A stretch of DNA of 64,000 nt, taken from NCBI GenBank assembly GCA_001683845.1, contig LXQI01000002.1, positions 1 to 64,000 on the forward strand, read 5' to 3'. The stretch's first letter is position 1; each line of letters starts with the position of its first letter. The notes under the pieces are model-generated. The model had not been told where the DNA came from. It ran no database searches and was given only the letters and a program-made list of their open reading frames with translations. Source of the stretch: Erythrobacter sp. ANT-B3C2. Its GTDB lineage: Bacteria; Pseudomonadota; Alphaproteobacteria; Sphingomonadales; Sphingomonadaceae. Both the position numbers and the translations under genes were made by a program. Positions 54,512-64,000 of the stretch are shown here, piece after piece.

Positions 54512-55581
54512 GCGCGGTCCTCGCGCGAAGGTTTGCCTGGCGTTCGGCGCAGCAGGCCGAAATAGACCAGCCAGAACAGCGCCATCGCCCCGCCGATCGC
54601 CGCGCGGGCGCCGGGGTCAGTCACCAGCTGGCGGGCATAGCCTTCCAGCAGGCCCGCAATTGCCAGCATCAGCACCACCCCCACCATCACCAGAGCCGCG
54701 CGCCGCCCGGCCTCGGCCGCCGCCGCCAGCACCGGCCGCTCGCCGGGGAAGGCCATCGCCCGCCCCACATGCAGCCCCGCCGCCCCGGCGAGCGCGATCG
54801 CGCCGATCTCGGTCGTGCCGTGCACCGAAAGCCAGGCAAGGAACTCCGGCGCCAGCCCGGCCTCGGCGAACACCCACAGCATCGCTCCCAGCAGCGCCAT
54901 GTTGAACACCAGCAGCAGCAGGGTGGGGATGCCGAAGGCAAAGCCGGTGGCAAAGGCCAGCACCGCCACCGCCGTGTTGTTGGAAAACAGATAGGTGGCG
55001 AACACCGCCAGCGAATTGCCCTCCGCGCCGCCCAGCGTTCCCGCCAGCGCCTCGCGCGTGGCGCCGGGCTGGCGCACATCGGCAAAATCGCCCGGCACCA
55101 GCGCGTAGAACCACTCCGTATCCGCCGCCACCAGCAGCCAGCCGACCGCCACCCCCGCCAGCATCACCGCCACCGCAATGGCGATCTCGGCCGAAAGCGC
55201 CCGCACAACCGCGCTCCACTCCCCGCCCAGGAACCGCCGTGCCCAGGCGAACAGCCCGGTGCGCGGTCCATAGACCTGGAACCACGCCCGCCGCACCAGC
55301 GCCTCAAGATAGGCCAGCGTGCCCGAATCGAGCGTGGTCTCGCGCGCCACCGAGAGGCTGGAGGCAGCCTGCCGATAGAGCACCGGCAGAGCCAGCAGAT
55401 CAGTATCGGAGATGCGCCGCACCCGCCCCCGCTCCAGTGCGGAGACGATGGCCTCCAGCCGCCGCCAGTCGGTCTCGCGCGCCAGCCGGAAGCGATCGGA
55501 CCGCAAGCTGGCGGCCTCCACCTCGGGGGGCGGGGCCGGCTCCGGCGCGCGGAAGAAGGGCAACGAGGGCATCAGCGCCAT
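54508..55581 (-). CDS. SpoIIM-like (stage II sporulation protein M family) membrane protein
   Basis: 357 residues. A soluble N-terminal part (RFRLARETDWRRLEAIVSAL) is followed by a SpoIIM-type core of five to six helices, including YLFSNNTAVAVLAFATGFAFG and the HGTTEIGAIALAGAAG segment near residue 250, a conserved family signature. In spore formers SpoIIM works with cell-wall hydrolases; this organism is not a spore former, so the role is different. Start (TAATG) and end (ATGA) overlap both neighbours in the operon. Confidence 0.87.
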   Translation of the reverse strand: MALMPSLPFFRAPEPAPPPEVEAASLRSDRFRLARETDWRRLEAIVSALERGRVRRISDTDLLALPVLYRQAASSLSVARETTLDSGTLAYLEALVRRAWFQVYGPRTGLFAWARRFLGGEWSAVVRALSAEIAIAVAVMLAGVAVGWLLVAADTEWFYALVPGDFADVRQPGATREALAGTLGGAEGNSLAVFATYLFSNNTAVAVLAFATGFAFGIPTLLLLVFNMALLGAMLWVFAEAGLAPEFLAWLSVHGTTEIGAIALAGAAGLHVGRAMAFPGERPVLAAAAEAGRRAALVMVGVVLMLAIAGLLEGYARQLVTDPGARAAIGGAMALFWLVYFGLLRRTPGKPSREDRA

Positions 55582-56906
55582 TAGCCGATCGCCTCCGCCC
55601 GGCGCATCGCCAGATAGCGGTCGATCAGCCGGTAGCCCACCGCCTGCCACGGCGCCTCGATCACATCCACCCCCATCCGCCGCAGCCGCGTGAGCACCAG
55701 CGCGCGTTGCTGCGCCAGCGCATCGGCCGCCACCGCCGCGGCGATATCGGCACTGCTGCGCGGCTCGGCCCCGGTCAGCCCGGCAAGCTCGCTATCGGCC
55801 AGCGCCACGAACACCACCAGATGGTGCCGCAACAGCCGCCCGAGGCTCTCCACCATCAGCTCGGCCGCGGTGGCATCGGCGAAATCGGAGAACAGCACGA
55901 TCAAGGATCGGCGCCGCAGCCGCGCGGTCAGCGTCGCCAGCGCCAGCGTGAAATTGGCCTCCCGCGGTACGTAATCGAGCGCGGCGGCCGCCTGCTGCAA
56001 CCGATAGAACGCCCGCGCCTCGGAAACGAACGGCGTCGCCGCCAGCGGCCGGTCGGCAAATCCGAACAACGCCACCCGGTCGCCCCCCTTCAGCGCCACA
56101 TAGCCGCAGGTCAGCGCAGCCGAGATCGCCCGGTCGAGCCGCGGCAGCCCGTCCACCGGGCCGCTCATCGCCGCCCCGCAATCGAGCGCCAGCACGATCT
56201 GGTTGTCCCGCTCCGCCTCGTTCTCGCGCGCCAGCAGATGCGTGTGCCGGGCGCTCGCCTTCCAGTCGATCCGCCGCCGGTCCATCCCAGGCTCGTAATC
56301 GGAGAGCGCCTCGAATTGCGAACCCTCGCCGCGCAGCCGCCGGGCGAGCAGGCCGAAGCGCGCGTCGCGCAAGCTCGCCTGCAACACCGGCGAGCGCACC
56401 GGCGAGAGATCGGGCCACACCCGCACCGGCCGCTCGAGCACGCGCCTCACCTGCCGATGCGCCAGCCCCAGCGGTCCCGGCCAGCGGAGCCACAGCGAAC
56501 CCAACGTGCCGGTCCCCCGCCGCCCGGGCACCAGCGTGATCGCCCCGCTCCACACACCCTCCGCCCCCTCCGCCGCGAGCGTACAACCCGCGCGTCCTCC
56601 AGCCCCCAGCAGCGCATCGAAGCCGATCGCCGCCACCGGCGCACCGCCGGGCGCGCGGGCGAACTCCGCCAGCACGGCCAACCGCAATTGCTCGCCGATC
56701 TCGCCATCCGCCGGCGCCGCTAAATTCACGTCGCGCAACTCCCCCGCCGCCAGCCCATCGAGCAGCACCGCCGCCAGCAGCGCCAGCGCCGCCGCCGGCG
56801 CAAGCAGCCATGCCCCCGGCGCCAGCGCGCCGATCACCACTGCCACCGGCGCGAACAGCGCCAGCAGCAGCAACGCGCGACCCGAGGGGACCAGCGAGGC
56901 GCTCAC
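55581..56906 (-). CDS. DUF58-domain protein (vWA-like)
   Basis: 441 residues. Two N-terminal membrane helices (LLLLALFAPVAVVIGALAPG and AAALALLAAVLLDGLA) are followed by a beta domain. The DUF58 signature FEALSDYEPGMDRRRIDWKASAR lies at about 212-234 and a vWA-like segment follows (QIVLALDCGAAMSGP, with DxGxxM). The MIDAS-type serine positions are partly altered. DUF58 proteins accompany MoxR ATPases, which are thought to remodel them. It is separated from moxR by only ten bases. Confidence 0.88.
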   Translation of the reverse strand: MSASLVPSGRALLLLALFAPVAVVIGALAPGAWLLAPAAALALLAAVLLDGLAAGELRDVNLAAPADGEIGEQLRLAVLAEFARAPGGAPVAAIGFDALLGAGGRAGCTLAAEGAEGVWSGAITLVPGRRGTGTLGSLWLRWPGPLGLAHRQVRRVLERPVRVWPDLSPVRSPVLQASLRDARFGLLARRLRGEGSQFEALSDYEPGMDRRRIDWKASARHTHLLARENEAERDNQIVLALDCGAAMSGPVDGLPRLDRAISAALTCGYVALKGGDRVALFGFADRPLAATPFVSEARAFYRLQQAAAALDYVPREANFTLALATLTARLRRRSLIVLFSDFADATAAELMVESLGRLLRHHLVVFVALADSELAGLTGAEPRSSADIAAAVAADALAQQRALVLTRLRRMGVDVIEAPWQAVGYRLIDRYLAMRRAEAIG

Positions 56907-56916
56907 CGCCTCAACA

Positions 56917-57869
<953 letters not shown>

Positions 57870-57873
<4 letters not shown>

Positions 57874-59090
57874 CGGGCAATCGTCCTTTCGAGCTGGGCC
57901 AGCGCACGCGCCGCCGAAATCAGGTCCCTTGGCCGCCGCGCCGCGCGCAGCGCAGCCATCCGCGCGGTGAAATCCTCGGCAAAGCCCCGCAACGCGAGCA
58001 GCCGGGCAATCGCCGCCTCGTCATGCTCACGGGCGCCCAGCCGCGCGCCGATCCGCCGCGCCATCAGCGCCGCATAGGGTGGGCCGAGCAGGTGCAGCCG
58101 CCCGGATCGCTCTACCAGCGCGGCGCCGTTGCGGGCGAGCTGCCGCTTGCCCATCGCCCCATCCGCCTCCGCCCCGTCCGGCACACCAGCCACCACCGGC
58201 CCGAACCGGCGAAAGCCCCGCCAGCCGACCACGATCGCCGCCAGCATCAGGCACAAAGTCGCGGCCAGAAACGGCGGGCGGAAGGTCAGCGTCAGCAGAT
58301 TGTCCGAAGCACCCAGCCCCGGCAATGTGAGATCGAAGAGGATCGGCAGATCCTCCCCGTCCAGCGCCCGCTCCACCAGCGCCAGTGCCAGCGCGGCGCG
58401 CTCCTGGTCGGCGAGGCCATAATTGTTCAGCAGGTCCGGCTCGGCCACGATCATCAGCGGCCAGTCCGCCCCTTCCAGCGAGCCCGCCAGCAGCGCGCCG
58501 CGCGTGGCGCTCACCAGCGGCTCGAGCCCCTCGGCGCTTACCGCCTGCACCACGTCGGGCCGCGCCAGCCCGCCGGTGCGGCCGAGTCCGCGCCAGCCTT
58601 GCGTGCGGCCGATCCGCGCCTCGATCGCCACCAACCCGTCCAGCTCCTCCAGCCACGCGGGCGAGCCGCCATTCCCCAGCTGCACCCACCCCTGCGGCGG
58701 AAGCTCGTCGAAGCCCTCTTCCGGCAGCTCGATGGCGAACCACTTCGGCAGGATCAGCAGCGTTGGCCCCTGCCAGCGTCGCTCCGCCAGCACTTCGGCC
58801 AGCGCTTCGCCATCGGCGAAATGCGGCGGAGTCAGCACCAGCAGCGCCGGATCGCCCAGCCGCCCGCGATTGCGCGAAAGCGAAACCGCATGCCCGCGCC
58901 GCTCCAGCAGCGCCGCCAACCCGGCGAAACCGTTGAGCCCGTTGGCCGCCGCATGGGCACCCCCATCGCGCTCGCTGCGCCCATCCCACCCGGCGCCGAC
59001 CGCGTAGAGGAACAGCAGCAGCGCACCAGCGCCCACCAGCAGCAGGCCGAGCACCACGCGCGGGTCGAACGGGGCCGCACCCTGTTTCAT
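57870..59090 (-). CDS. DUF4350-domain membrane protein
   Basis: 406 residues. An N-terminal helix ([21 protein letters not shown]) leads to a periplasmic or external GATase-like DUF4350 domain ([60 protein letters not shown]). A second helix ([17 protein letters not shown]) near residue 280 precedes a cytosolic tail with [20 protein letters not shown]-like helices. Function is unknown. It lies between the DUF4129-like gene (18 bases) and moxR (overlap). Confidence 0.8.
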
Positions 59091-59108
59091 GACTGTCTCA
59101 CGGGCGGC

Positions 59109-59759
59109 TCACGCGCGATCAGCCCCAGCGAGCGCGAAATCCGCATAGGCCCCGCGCGCCGCCTGCCAGTCCTCGGCCGAAAGCGGGCGCAAGGCGAACA
59201 GCGCGCGCTCCACTCGTGCGGCGATGGCGGCAAAGGCGCCCCGCGCCGCCTCGGGCAGCGAGGGCAGGGCGGCGATCTCGCGCGCGGTGGTGGATGGCAC
59301 CAACAGCCCCGGCCGCGCCGCATCGATCTGGCCGATGCTGCGCACCAGCAGCAGCCGCGTCGCCGCATCGAACCGCCCCTCGGCGGCCAGCCGGTCGGCC
59401 TCCTCCAGCAGCGCGAGGCTAGCCCCGGCCTCGGGCCGCCATTCCTCCACCGGCTCCGAAGCCGCGGCCTGTCGCCGCGCGGCGATCAGCGGCAGCGAAC
59501 GCCACAGAACCCAGCCGAGCACCGCCAGCCCCAGCGCCCCCGCCAGCCAGGGGATCGCCTGCGCGGACACACCCAGCGCCCGCCCGATCGGCGCCAGCAC
59601 CGCGCCGAGCGCCTCCAGCGCAGCCCCAATTGCCTCGCGCACCGCGCTCCACCAGCCGGGTTGCTCCGGGTCAGGCGCAATCTCGACCGGTGCGAACTGG
59701 ATTTCGGCATCGGCGCGCACGGCCTGCCAGTCGCGCGCGAAACTGGCCTCTGCCGCCAT
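59109..59759 (-). CDS. DUF4129-like membrane protein
   Basis: 216 residues. One strong helix, WLAGALGLAVLGWVLWRSL (about residues 70-88), is followed by a soluble region with EWRPEAGASLALLEEADRLAAEGRFDAATRLLLVRSI, the C-terminal helical pattern of DUF4129 proteins. These commonly end operons of transglutaminase-like/MoxR/DUF58 genes; here the gene is first. GGGAAAT precedes the ATG. Family assignment rests on this motif and position. Confidence 0.7.
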   Translation of the reverse strand: MAAEASFARDWQAVRADAEIQFAPVEIAPDPEQPGWWSAVREAIGAALEALGAVLAPIGRALGVSAQAIPWLAGALGLAVLGWVLWRSLPLIAARRQAAASEPVEEWRPEAGASLALLEEADRLAAEGRFDAATRLLLVRSIGQIDAARPGLLVPSTTAREIAALPSLPEAARGAFAAIAARVERALFALRPLSAEDWQAARGAYADFALAGADRA

Positions 59760-59849
59760 ATTTCCCGCGCCCTCGCTCACCGGCTTAATGGTTGCATGCG
59801 GCGCAGCCCTGCGCAATCGCGGAAAGAACCGCGCCTCAGCCGCCCCTGC

Positions 59850-60743
59850 TCAACCCCGCGCGCGCGCCTGCCGATAACTGCCCAGCACGCGCAGTTCCTT
59901 GCAGTGGAACGCCAGCTCCTCCAGCGCGCGGTCCACCGCCGGGTCGTCCGGCGCGCCGATGATGTCCGCATAGAAGGTGGTCGCGGCAAAGCTCGCGCCC
60001 TGCTGATAGCTTTCCAGCTTGGTCATGTTGACCCCGTTGGTGGCAAAGCCTCCCAGCGCCTTGTACAGTGCCGCCGGCACGTTCTTCACCTCGAACACGA
60101 ATGTGGTCATCGCCACCTCGCCCACCAGTCTCGCCGGGTCGAGCGGCTCGCGCGCCAGCACCACGAAGCGGGTCATGTTGTCCTCGGCATCCTCCACCCG
60201 GTCCTCGACCACGTCGAGCCCGTACAGCTCGGCCGCCAGCCGTGGGGCGATCGCCGCGATGGAAGGGTCGCGCCGCTCGGCCACATAGGCCGCCGCGCCC
60301 GCGGTATCGGCATGGCTCAGCGGCACGATGCCTCGGGCCCGCAGGAACGCGCGCGACTGGCCGAGCGCCTGCGGATGGCTGTAGGCCGCCTCGAACGGCC
60401 CCTGTCCTACCGCCATCAGCGCGTGGTGGATGGCCATGAAATGCTCGGCCACGATGGCCAACCCGCTGCCGGGCAGCAGGAAGTGAATGTCGGCAACGCG
60501 GCCATGCCGGCTGTTCTCGATCGGGATGATTGCGCTGCCTGCTCTGCCGGCGCTCACCGCCTCGAGCGCATCCTCGAAGGCGAAGCAGGGGAGTGGCAGG
60601 CAGCCGGGCTCCCACTCGATTGCCGCGCGGTGCGAATTGGCACCCGGCGCGCCCTGGAAGGCTATCGCCGTGTCGGGCTCGCTCGCAGCGGCGGCGCGCA
60701 TCCGCTCGACCAGTGCGAGCGCGGGGGCAGCAAAGCTCTCCAT
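59850..60743 (-). CDS. pheA: Prephenate dehydratase
   Basis: 297 residues, monofunctional (no chorismate mutase domain). AIAFQGAPGANSHRAA begins the catalytic domain; AIIPIENSRHGRVAD and the active-site threonine motif NMTRFVVLAREP (about 178) are intact. The C-terminal ACT domain (TTFVFEVKNVPAALYKALGGF, then NMTKLESYQQGASF) gives phenylalanine feedback control. It makes phenylpyruvate in phenylalanine synthesis. The ATG (MESFAAPAL) is chosen over one 13 codons upstream. Confidence 0.95.
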   Translation of the reverse strand: MESFAAPALALVERMRAAAASEPDTAIAFQGAPGANSHRAAIEWEPGCLPLPCFAFEDALEAVSAGRAGSAIIPIENSRHGRVADIHFLLPGSGLAIVAEHFMAIHHALMAVGQGPFEAAYSHPQALGQSRAFLRARGIVPLSHADTAGAAAYVAERRDPSIAAIAPRLAAELYGLDVVEDRVEDAEDNMTRFVVLAREPLDPARLVGEVAMTTFVFEVKNVPAALYKALGGFATNGVNMTKLESYQQGASFAATTFYADIIGAPDDPAVDRALEELAFHCKELRVLGSYRQARARG

Positions 60744-60938
60744 AGAATCATCCGCGCTAGTCGGGTGCGGGCGGGCGGACAAGCCCTCGCTTGCGGGCGC
60801 GATGCAGTCCGTTGCAGGCCCTCTGGAAGACGCTTGGGCGCGCCTTGCACCCCCCTTGCGCCCCCGTTCTGCCCTGCGTGCATTGCCCGATCAGACAGGG
60901 TTGCACGCCGCCCGCCGCCCGCCTAGAGCGGCGCGCAA

Positions 60939-61610
60939 ATGACCGACCGCTTCAACACCATCGCCGGCTGGGTGCTTTTCGCCGGCATCGTCGCACTTGG
61001 CCTCTCCATCGTCTCCAGCATGTACTTCTCTGCCGACCAGCCCGAGCGGCCCGAGCAGCTGGGCTACGTGATCGAAGGTGTGGAAGTGGAGGGCGAGGCC
61101 GATGCCGGTCCCGCACTGGCCACGCTGCTTGCCAGCGGCTCGGTGGAAGCGGGGCAGGCGACGTTTGCCAAGTGCATCTCGTGCCATTCGATCGAGCAGG
61201 GTGGCGCCAATGGCATCGGCCCCAACATCTACGCCTCGCTCGGCAAGCCGATCGGCCGCGTGGCAGCGGGTTACGCCTATTCGGCCGCACTGGCCGAAAA
61301 GGGTGGCGATTGGACTTACGAGGCAATGGACGAGTGGCTCGCCAGCCCGCGCGGCTTCGCGCCGGGCACCAAGATGAGCTTCGCCGGCCTGTCCAATCCG
61401 GAGGAACGCGCGAACGTCATTCTCTACCTGCATTCCAACGGCGGCGGCCCGCCCTTCCCGCAGCCCCCGGCCGAAGTGGAAGAGCCGGCCGCTGGCGATG
61501 CGGCGGCAGGCTCCAGCCCGGTCGAGCAGCCGAGCCCGGCCGCGGCCGGCGCCATGTCCGCCCAGCAGCCCACGGCCGACACCGCACAGACCAACCCCGT
61601 CGGGAATTGA
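60939..61610 (+). CDS. Membrane-anchored cytochrome c (CycM/c552-like)
   Basis: 223 residues. An uncleaved N-terminal helix (TIAGWVLFAGIVALGLSIVSSM, about 7-28) anchors the protein. The heme motif CISCH is at 79-83 and the axial methionine is in GTKMSFAGL near residue 146. After the cytochrome domain comes a 50-residue Pro/Ala/Glu-rich tail. In alphaproteobacteria this type carries electrons between the bc1 complex and terminal oxidase. It is divergent from pheA. Confidence 0.92.
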   Translation: MTDRFNTIAGWVLFAGIVALGLSIVSSMYFSADQPERPEQLGYVIEGVEVEGEADAGPALATLLASGSVEAGQATFAKCISCHSIEQGGANGIGPNIYASLGKPIGRVAAGYAYSAALAEKGGDWTYEAMDEWLASPRGFAPGTKMSFAGLSNPEERANVILYLHSNGGGPPFPQPPAEVEEPAAGDAAAGSSPVEQPSPAAAGAMSAQQPTADTAQTNPVGN

Positions 61611-61695
61611 TTAAGCCTCGGCCTAACTGAATCTCGCCGGGGGCACTGCCTAGCGGCGAGCGGAAAGTCGTGCTGCAGCGCTAGGCGGTTTTCAA

Positions 61696-61720
61696 GCAGG
61701 GCGGGACAGGAACGCCCTGC
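61696..61720. terminator. Hairpin between convergent cytochrome c and rlmE genes
   Basis: GCAGGGCG and CGCCCTGC form a perfect 8-bp stem with a 9-nt loop. It lies in the 185-bp gap between convergent genes. There is no U-tract on either side, so it may be only a weak terminator. Confidence 0.4.
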
Positions 61721-61795
61721 CTCCAAGCTTCCATCGCCGAGCAAACTCAGCCCACAGCGTTGCCGCCGCTCGGCCACCCCGACTCCACGCGCAGC

Positions 61796-62497
61796 TCAGC
61801 CGGCCTCCGGCGCTCCATCGTTATCAGCCGATTCGCCCCGCGCCTTGAAGCCCTGCGCCACCACGTACCATTCGGAACTGTCCTTGCGGCTCGCCGGTGG
61901 CTTGGCGTGCTTCACCGTGGCGAAATGCCGCTTCAGCAGCGCCAACAGCGCGGCATCGGTGCCGCCCGCCAGCACCTTGGAAACAAACGCTCCTCCGGGC
62001 GCCAGCGTGTGGATCGCAAAATCCGCCGCCGCCTCCACCAGCCCCATCGTGCGCAAATGGTCAGTCTGCTTGTGGCCCACCGTATTCGCCGCCATGTCCG
62101 AGAGGACGAGATCGGGCGGCCCATCGAGCGCATCGGTCAGCAGGCCGGGCGCGGTCTCGTCCATAAAATCCATCTGCAGGATCGTCACGCCTTCGAGCGG
62201 CTCGGTCTCGAGCAAGTCGATGCCCACGATCCCCGCCTTAGGCGCCCGGCGCCGCACCACCTGGCTCCAGCCACCGGGTGCAATGCCGAGATCGACCACT
62301 CGGCTGGCCTGCCGCAGCAGATTGAACCGCTCGTCCAACTCGGTCAGCTTGAAGGCGGCGCGGCTGCGATAACCGGCCGCCCTGGCCTGCCGCACATAGG
62401 GATCGGTCAGCTGCCGCTCCAGCCAGCGCGAGGACGAGGCCGTGCGCTTGCGGGTGCTCTTCAGTCGCCGGTCGGAATCGCTGCCCGATCGGCTCAT
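61796..62497 (-). CDS. rlmE: 23S rRNA (uridine-2552-2'-O)-methyltransferase RlmE/FtsJ
   Basis: 233 residues. The catalytic K-D-K-E tetrad is visible in RSRAAFKLTELDERF, DLVLSDMAANTVGHK, GAFVSKVLAGG and SSEWYVVAQGF. SAM-binding is RVVDLGIAPGGWSQV (about residue 67). It methylates U2552 in the A-loop of the 50S subunit. The ATG overlaps the ppx/gppA stop (ATGA). A basic Ser/Arg-rich N-terminus, common in alphaproteobacteria, likely contacts rRNA. Confidence 0.95.
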   Translation of the reverse strand: MSRSGSDSDRRLKSTRKRTASSSRWLERQLTDPYVRQARAAGYRSRAAFKLTELDERFNLLRQASRVVDLGIAPGGWSQVVRRRAPKAGIVGIDLLETEPLEGVTILQMDFMDETAPGLLTDALDGPPDLVLSDMAANTVGHKQTDHLRTMGLVEAAADFAIHTLAPGGAFVSKVLAGGTDAALLALLKRHFATVKHAKPPASRKDSSEWYVVAQGFKARGESADNDGAPEAG

Positions 62498-63687
62498 GGC
62501 CGCTGCGCCAGCCGCCGCAGTGCCGCCTGCGCCTGCACGCCCTCGACATCGGCGCTCATCAGGCTGCGCAGAATGCCTTCGCGAATGCCGCGGTCGGCCA
62601 CGCCGAGCTGGGGCGCGGGCCAGATGTCGAGGATCGAATCGAGGATCGCGCAGCCCGCCACCACCAGATCCGCGCGGTCGTTGCCGATGCACGGCAGCTT
62701 GCGCCGCTCCTCGGGCGACAGGGTGGAGAGCCGGCCGGTGATCGCGCGCATCGCGGGCGTGGGCATGATCAGCCCGTCGACCGCCTTACGATCATATTGC
62801 GGCAGGTCGAGATGCAGGCTTGCCAGCGTCGTCACCGTGCCGCTGGTGCCCAGCAGGCGAAGGTCGGGCGTGCGCTGCGGCGCGATCCGTTCGGCAAATT
62901 CGGCGAAGCTGTCATGCACCAATTGCCGCATTCGCGCATAGCGGGCGATCCGCGCCGGCTCGTCGCCCGGCTCATCGCCCACCGTCTCGCTGAGCGAGAC
63001 CACGCCCCAGGGTACGCTCTGCCAGTCCAGAATACGCGGCACCGGGGCACCGGGCTCGATCAGCACCAGCTCGGTGGAGCCGCCGCCGATGTCGAAGATC
63101 ACCGCCGGGCCGATCCCGTCCTCGAGCAGGATGTGGCAGCCCAACACCGCCAGCCGCGCCTCCTCCTGCGCCGAGATCACGTCGAGCAGAATGCCGGTCT
63201 CCTGGCGCACCCGCTCGATGAAGGCCTCGCCATTGCCGGCCCGACGACAGGCCTCGGTGGCGACCGAGCGGGCGAGCCGCACATTGCGCCGCCGCAGCTT
63301 GTCGGCGCATACCTTCAGCGCGGCCACCGCGCGATCCATCGCCGCATCGCTCAGCTGCCCTGTCTGCGCGAGGCCTTCGCCCAGCCGTACCACCCGGCTG
63401 AAGGCGTCGATCACCACGAAGTTCTCGTCCGCCGGGCGGGCGATCAGCAGCCGGCAGTTGTTGGTGCCCAGGTCAATCGCCGCATAGGCCTGCTTGTGCG
63501 GCTTGCGGGGGGAGGGCTGTTCGGCGCAGGGGAGGGCCCCCCAAGAGGCGCCGGCGTGCGGTCCTGCCAACTCTGTCTCGCCGGGCGCGGCGGCGGGGGC
63601 TTCGACCGGCTCAGCGGCCAGCGCCGTTTCGGGCTGGCGCACCATTGCGGCTCCCCGCCGTGCGTCTGGCGGATTGTCTTCCGCCAT
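62494..63687 (-). CDS. Ppx/GppA phosphatase family protein (exopolyphosphatase)
   Basis: 397 residues. ASKHA-fold phosphate loops are AAIDLGTNNCRLLIARP (about residue 68) and AVIFDIGGGSTELVLIEPG (about 193). VATEACRRAGNGEAFI and GTSGTVTTLASLHLDLPQYDRK follow. It hydrolyses polyphosphate or pppGpp. An N-terminal Pro/Ala-rich extension of about 60 residues precedes the domain, so the true start could be later. It forms an operon with rlmE through a four-base overlap; this ppx-rlmE pair is common in alphaproteobacteria. Confidence 0.93.
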   Translation of the reverse strand: MAEDNPPDARRGAAMVRQPETALAAEPVEAPAAAPGETELAGPHAGASWGALPCAEQPSPRKPHKQAYAAIDLGTNNCRLLIARPADENFVVIDAFSRVVRLGEGLAQTGQLSDAAMDRAVAALKVCADKLRRRNVRLARSVATEACRRAGNGEAFIERVRQETGILLDVISAQEEARLAVLGCHILLEDGIGPAVIFDIGGGSTELVLIEPGAPVPRILDWQSVPWGVVSLSETVGDEPGDEPARIARYARMRQLVHDSFAEFAERIAPQRTPDLRLLGTSGTVTTLASLHLDLPQYDRKAVDGLIMPTPAMRAITGRLSTLSPEERRKLPCIGNDRADLVVAGCAILDSILDIWPAPQLGVADRGIREGILRSLMSADVEGVQAQAALRRLAQRP

Positions 63688-64000
63688 TCGAACCTTAGCT
63701 CACTTATCGTTCTTATGTTCTCAACCCGCCCGATGGAGCGGCGACTGCGGCGAAGGCTAGCGAATTGCCCCGCCCCCGGCAAGGCGACGCGCGAAATCGC
63801 GCCGGTCCGCTGCTGACGGACGCGGCATTATGGAGCATGCGCACGAAGCCAGGGCTGGTTGTCTGCACGAGCGACGGCGACTGCCATCGCTTGCGATGCA
63901 ATGCATGATTAGCCTCTTGCGTTCTGTGGCATTAGGTCACGGTGTTTCCTGTGTGCCACAGCCCGGCAGACGCGACATCACCAGGGCCACTGCGGGGCCC
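63688..64000. other. Intergenic stretch to window edge
   Basis: It holds the promoter region of ppx/gppA and no supported gene. A 14-bp dyad CATCGC-TT-GCGATG lies near 63885. The right-hand end may be upstream sequence of a gene beyond the window. Confidence 0.35.

Noticed and set aside
63870-63905. CATCGC-TT-GCGATG dyad near the right edge as a terminator
   Set aside because: Short stem with a two-base loop, no U-tract, and upstream of a gene rather than after one.

Overview
The window is GC-rich DNA with dense, ATGA- or TGATG-overlapping genes. It looks like an alphaproteobacterial chromosome, most likely Sphingomonadales (Erythrobacteraceae/Sphingomonadaceae type). The reasons are the gene set (UPF0262 protein, complex I NDUFA9-like protein, SPFH/NfeD pair, membrane-anchored cytochrome c, Tad pilus genes, glnB-glnA, TypA, FtsH) and a plausible CtrA box. 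The genus assignment is inference from gene content only.

Layout. Positions 1-5256 are accessory: a cut-off flavodoxin-like gene, a dienelactone hydrolase, a MITE-like element, a 5'-truncated DnaQ-like exonuclease, an IS3-family remnant sitting in an HTH gene, degenerate small ORFs, and a P4-type tyrosine integrase next to the 3' end of tRNA-Leu(CAG). This reads as a decayed integrative element at a tRNA gene. From 5.4 kb the sequence is mostly core chromosome: NDUFA9-like protein, NfeD/SPFH, typA, a Tat/lipoprotein-type hydrolase, an aldehyde dehydrogenase, nitronate monooxygenase/enoyl-CoA hydratase, and three Tad-pilus genes. A mannose-centred operon follows (GT4 glycosyltransferase, GH130 phosphorylase, ManA). 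Next come a TauE/SafE permease, ftsH, a clearly broken DUF3667 gene, a ParA-like ATPase, rpoZ, a phospholipase D-type enzyme, dnaB, UPF0262, cytidine deaminase, gluconolactonase/gluconate permease, glpK, glnA/glnB, argC, a leucyl aminopeptidase, map, two cation:proton antiporters, ispG with two coupled cell-envelope genes, and two GNAT acetyltransferases.

From 50.2 to 52.4 kb there is a small rearranged patch. An FkbM methyltransferase lies between 53-bp direct repeats, next to a decayed copy of the neighbouring class I methyltransferase. From 53.6 to 59.8 kb is a six-gene minus-strand operon, DUF4129-like, DUF4350, MoxR, DUF58, SpoIIM, RDD. This is a conserved membrane/AAA+ system of poorly defined function. 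The window closes with pheA, a cytochrome c, rlmE and ppx/gppA.

The most interesting points are the GT4-GH130-ManA locus (possible making and phosphorolytic recycling of a mannoside), the MoxR/DUF58/SpoIIM/RDD operon, the DUF3667 pseudogene whose first frameshift is explained by loss of one base in a GGGGCC repeat, the repeat-flanked FkbM region, and putative CtrA and sigma-54 sites. No CRISPR array, rRNA or complete transposon was seen.
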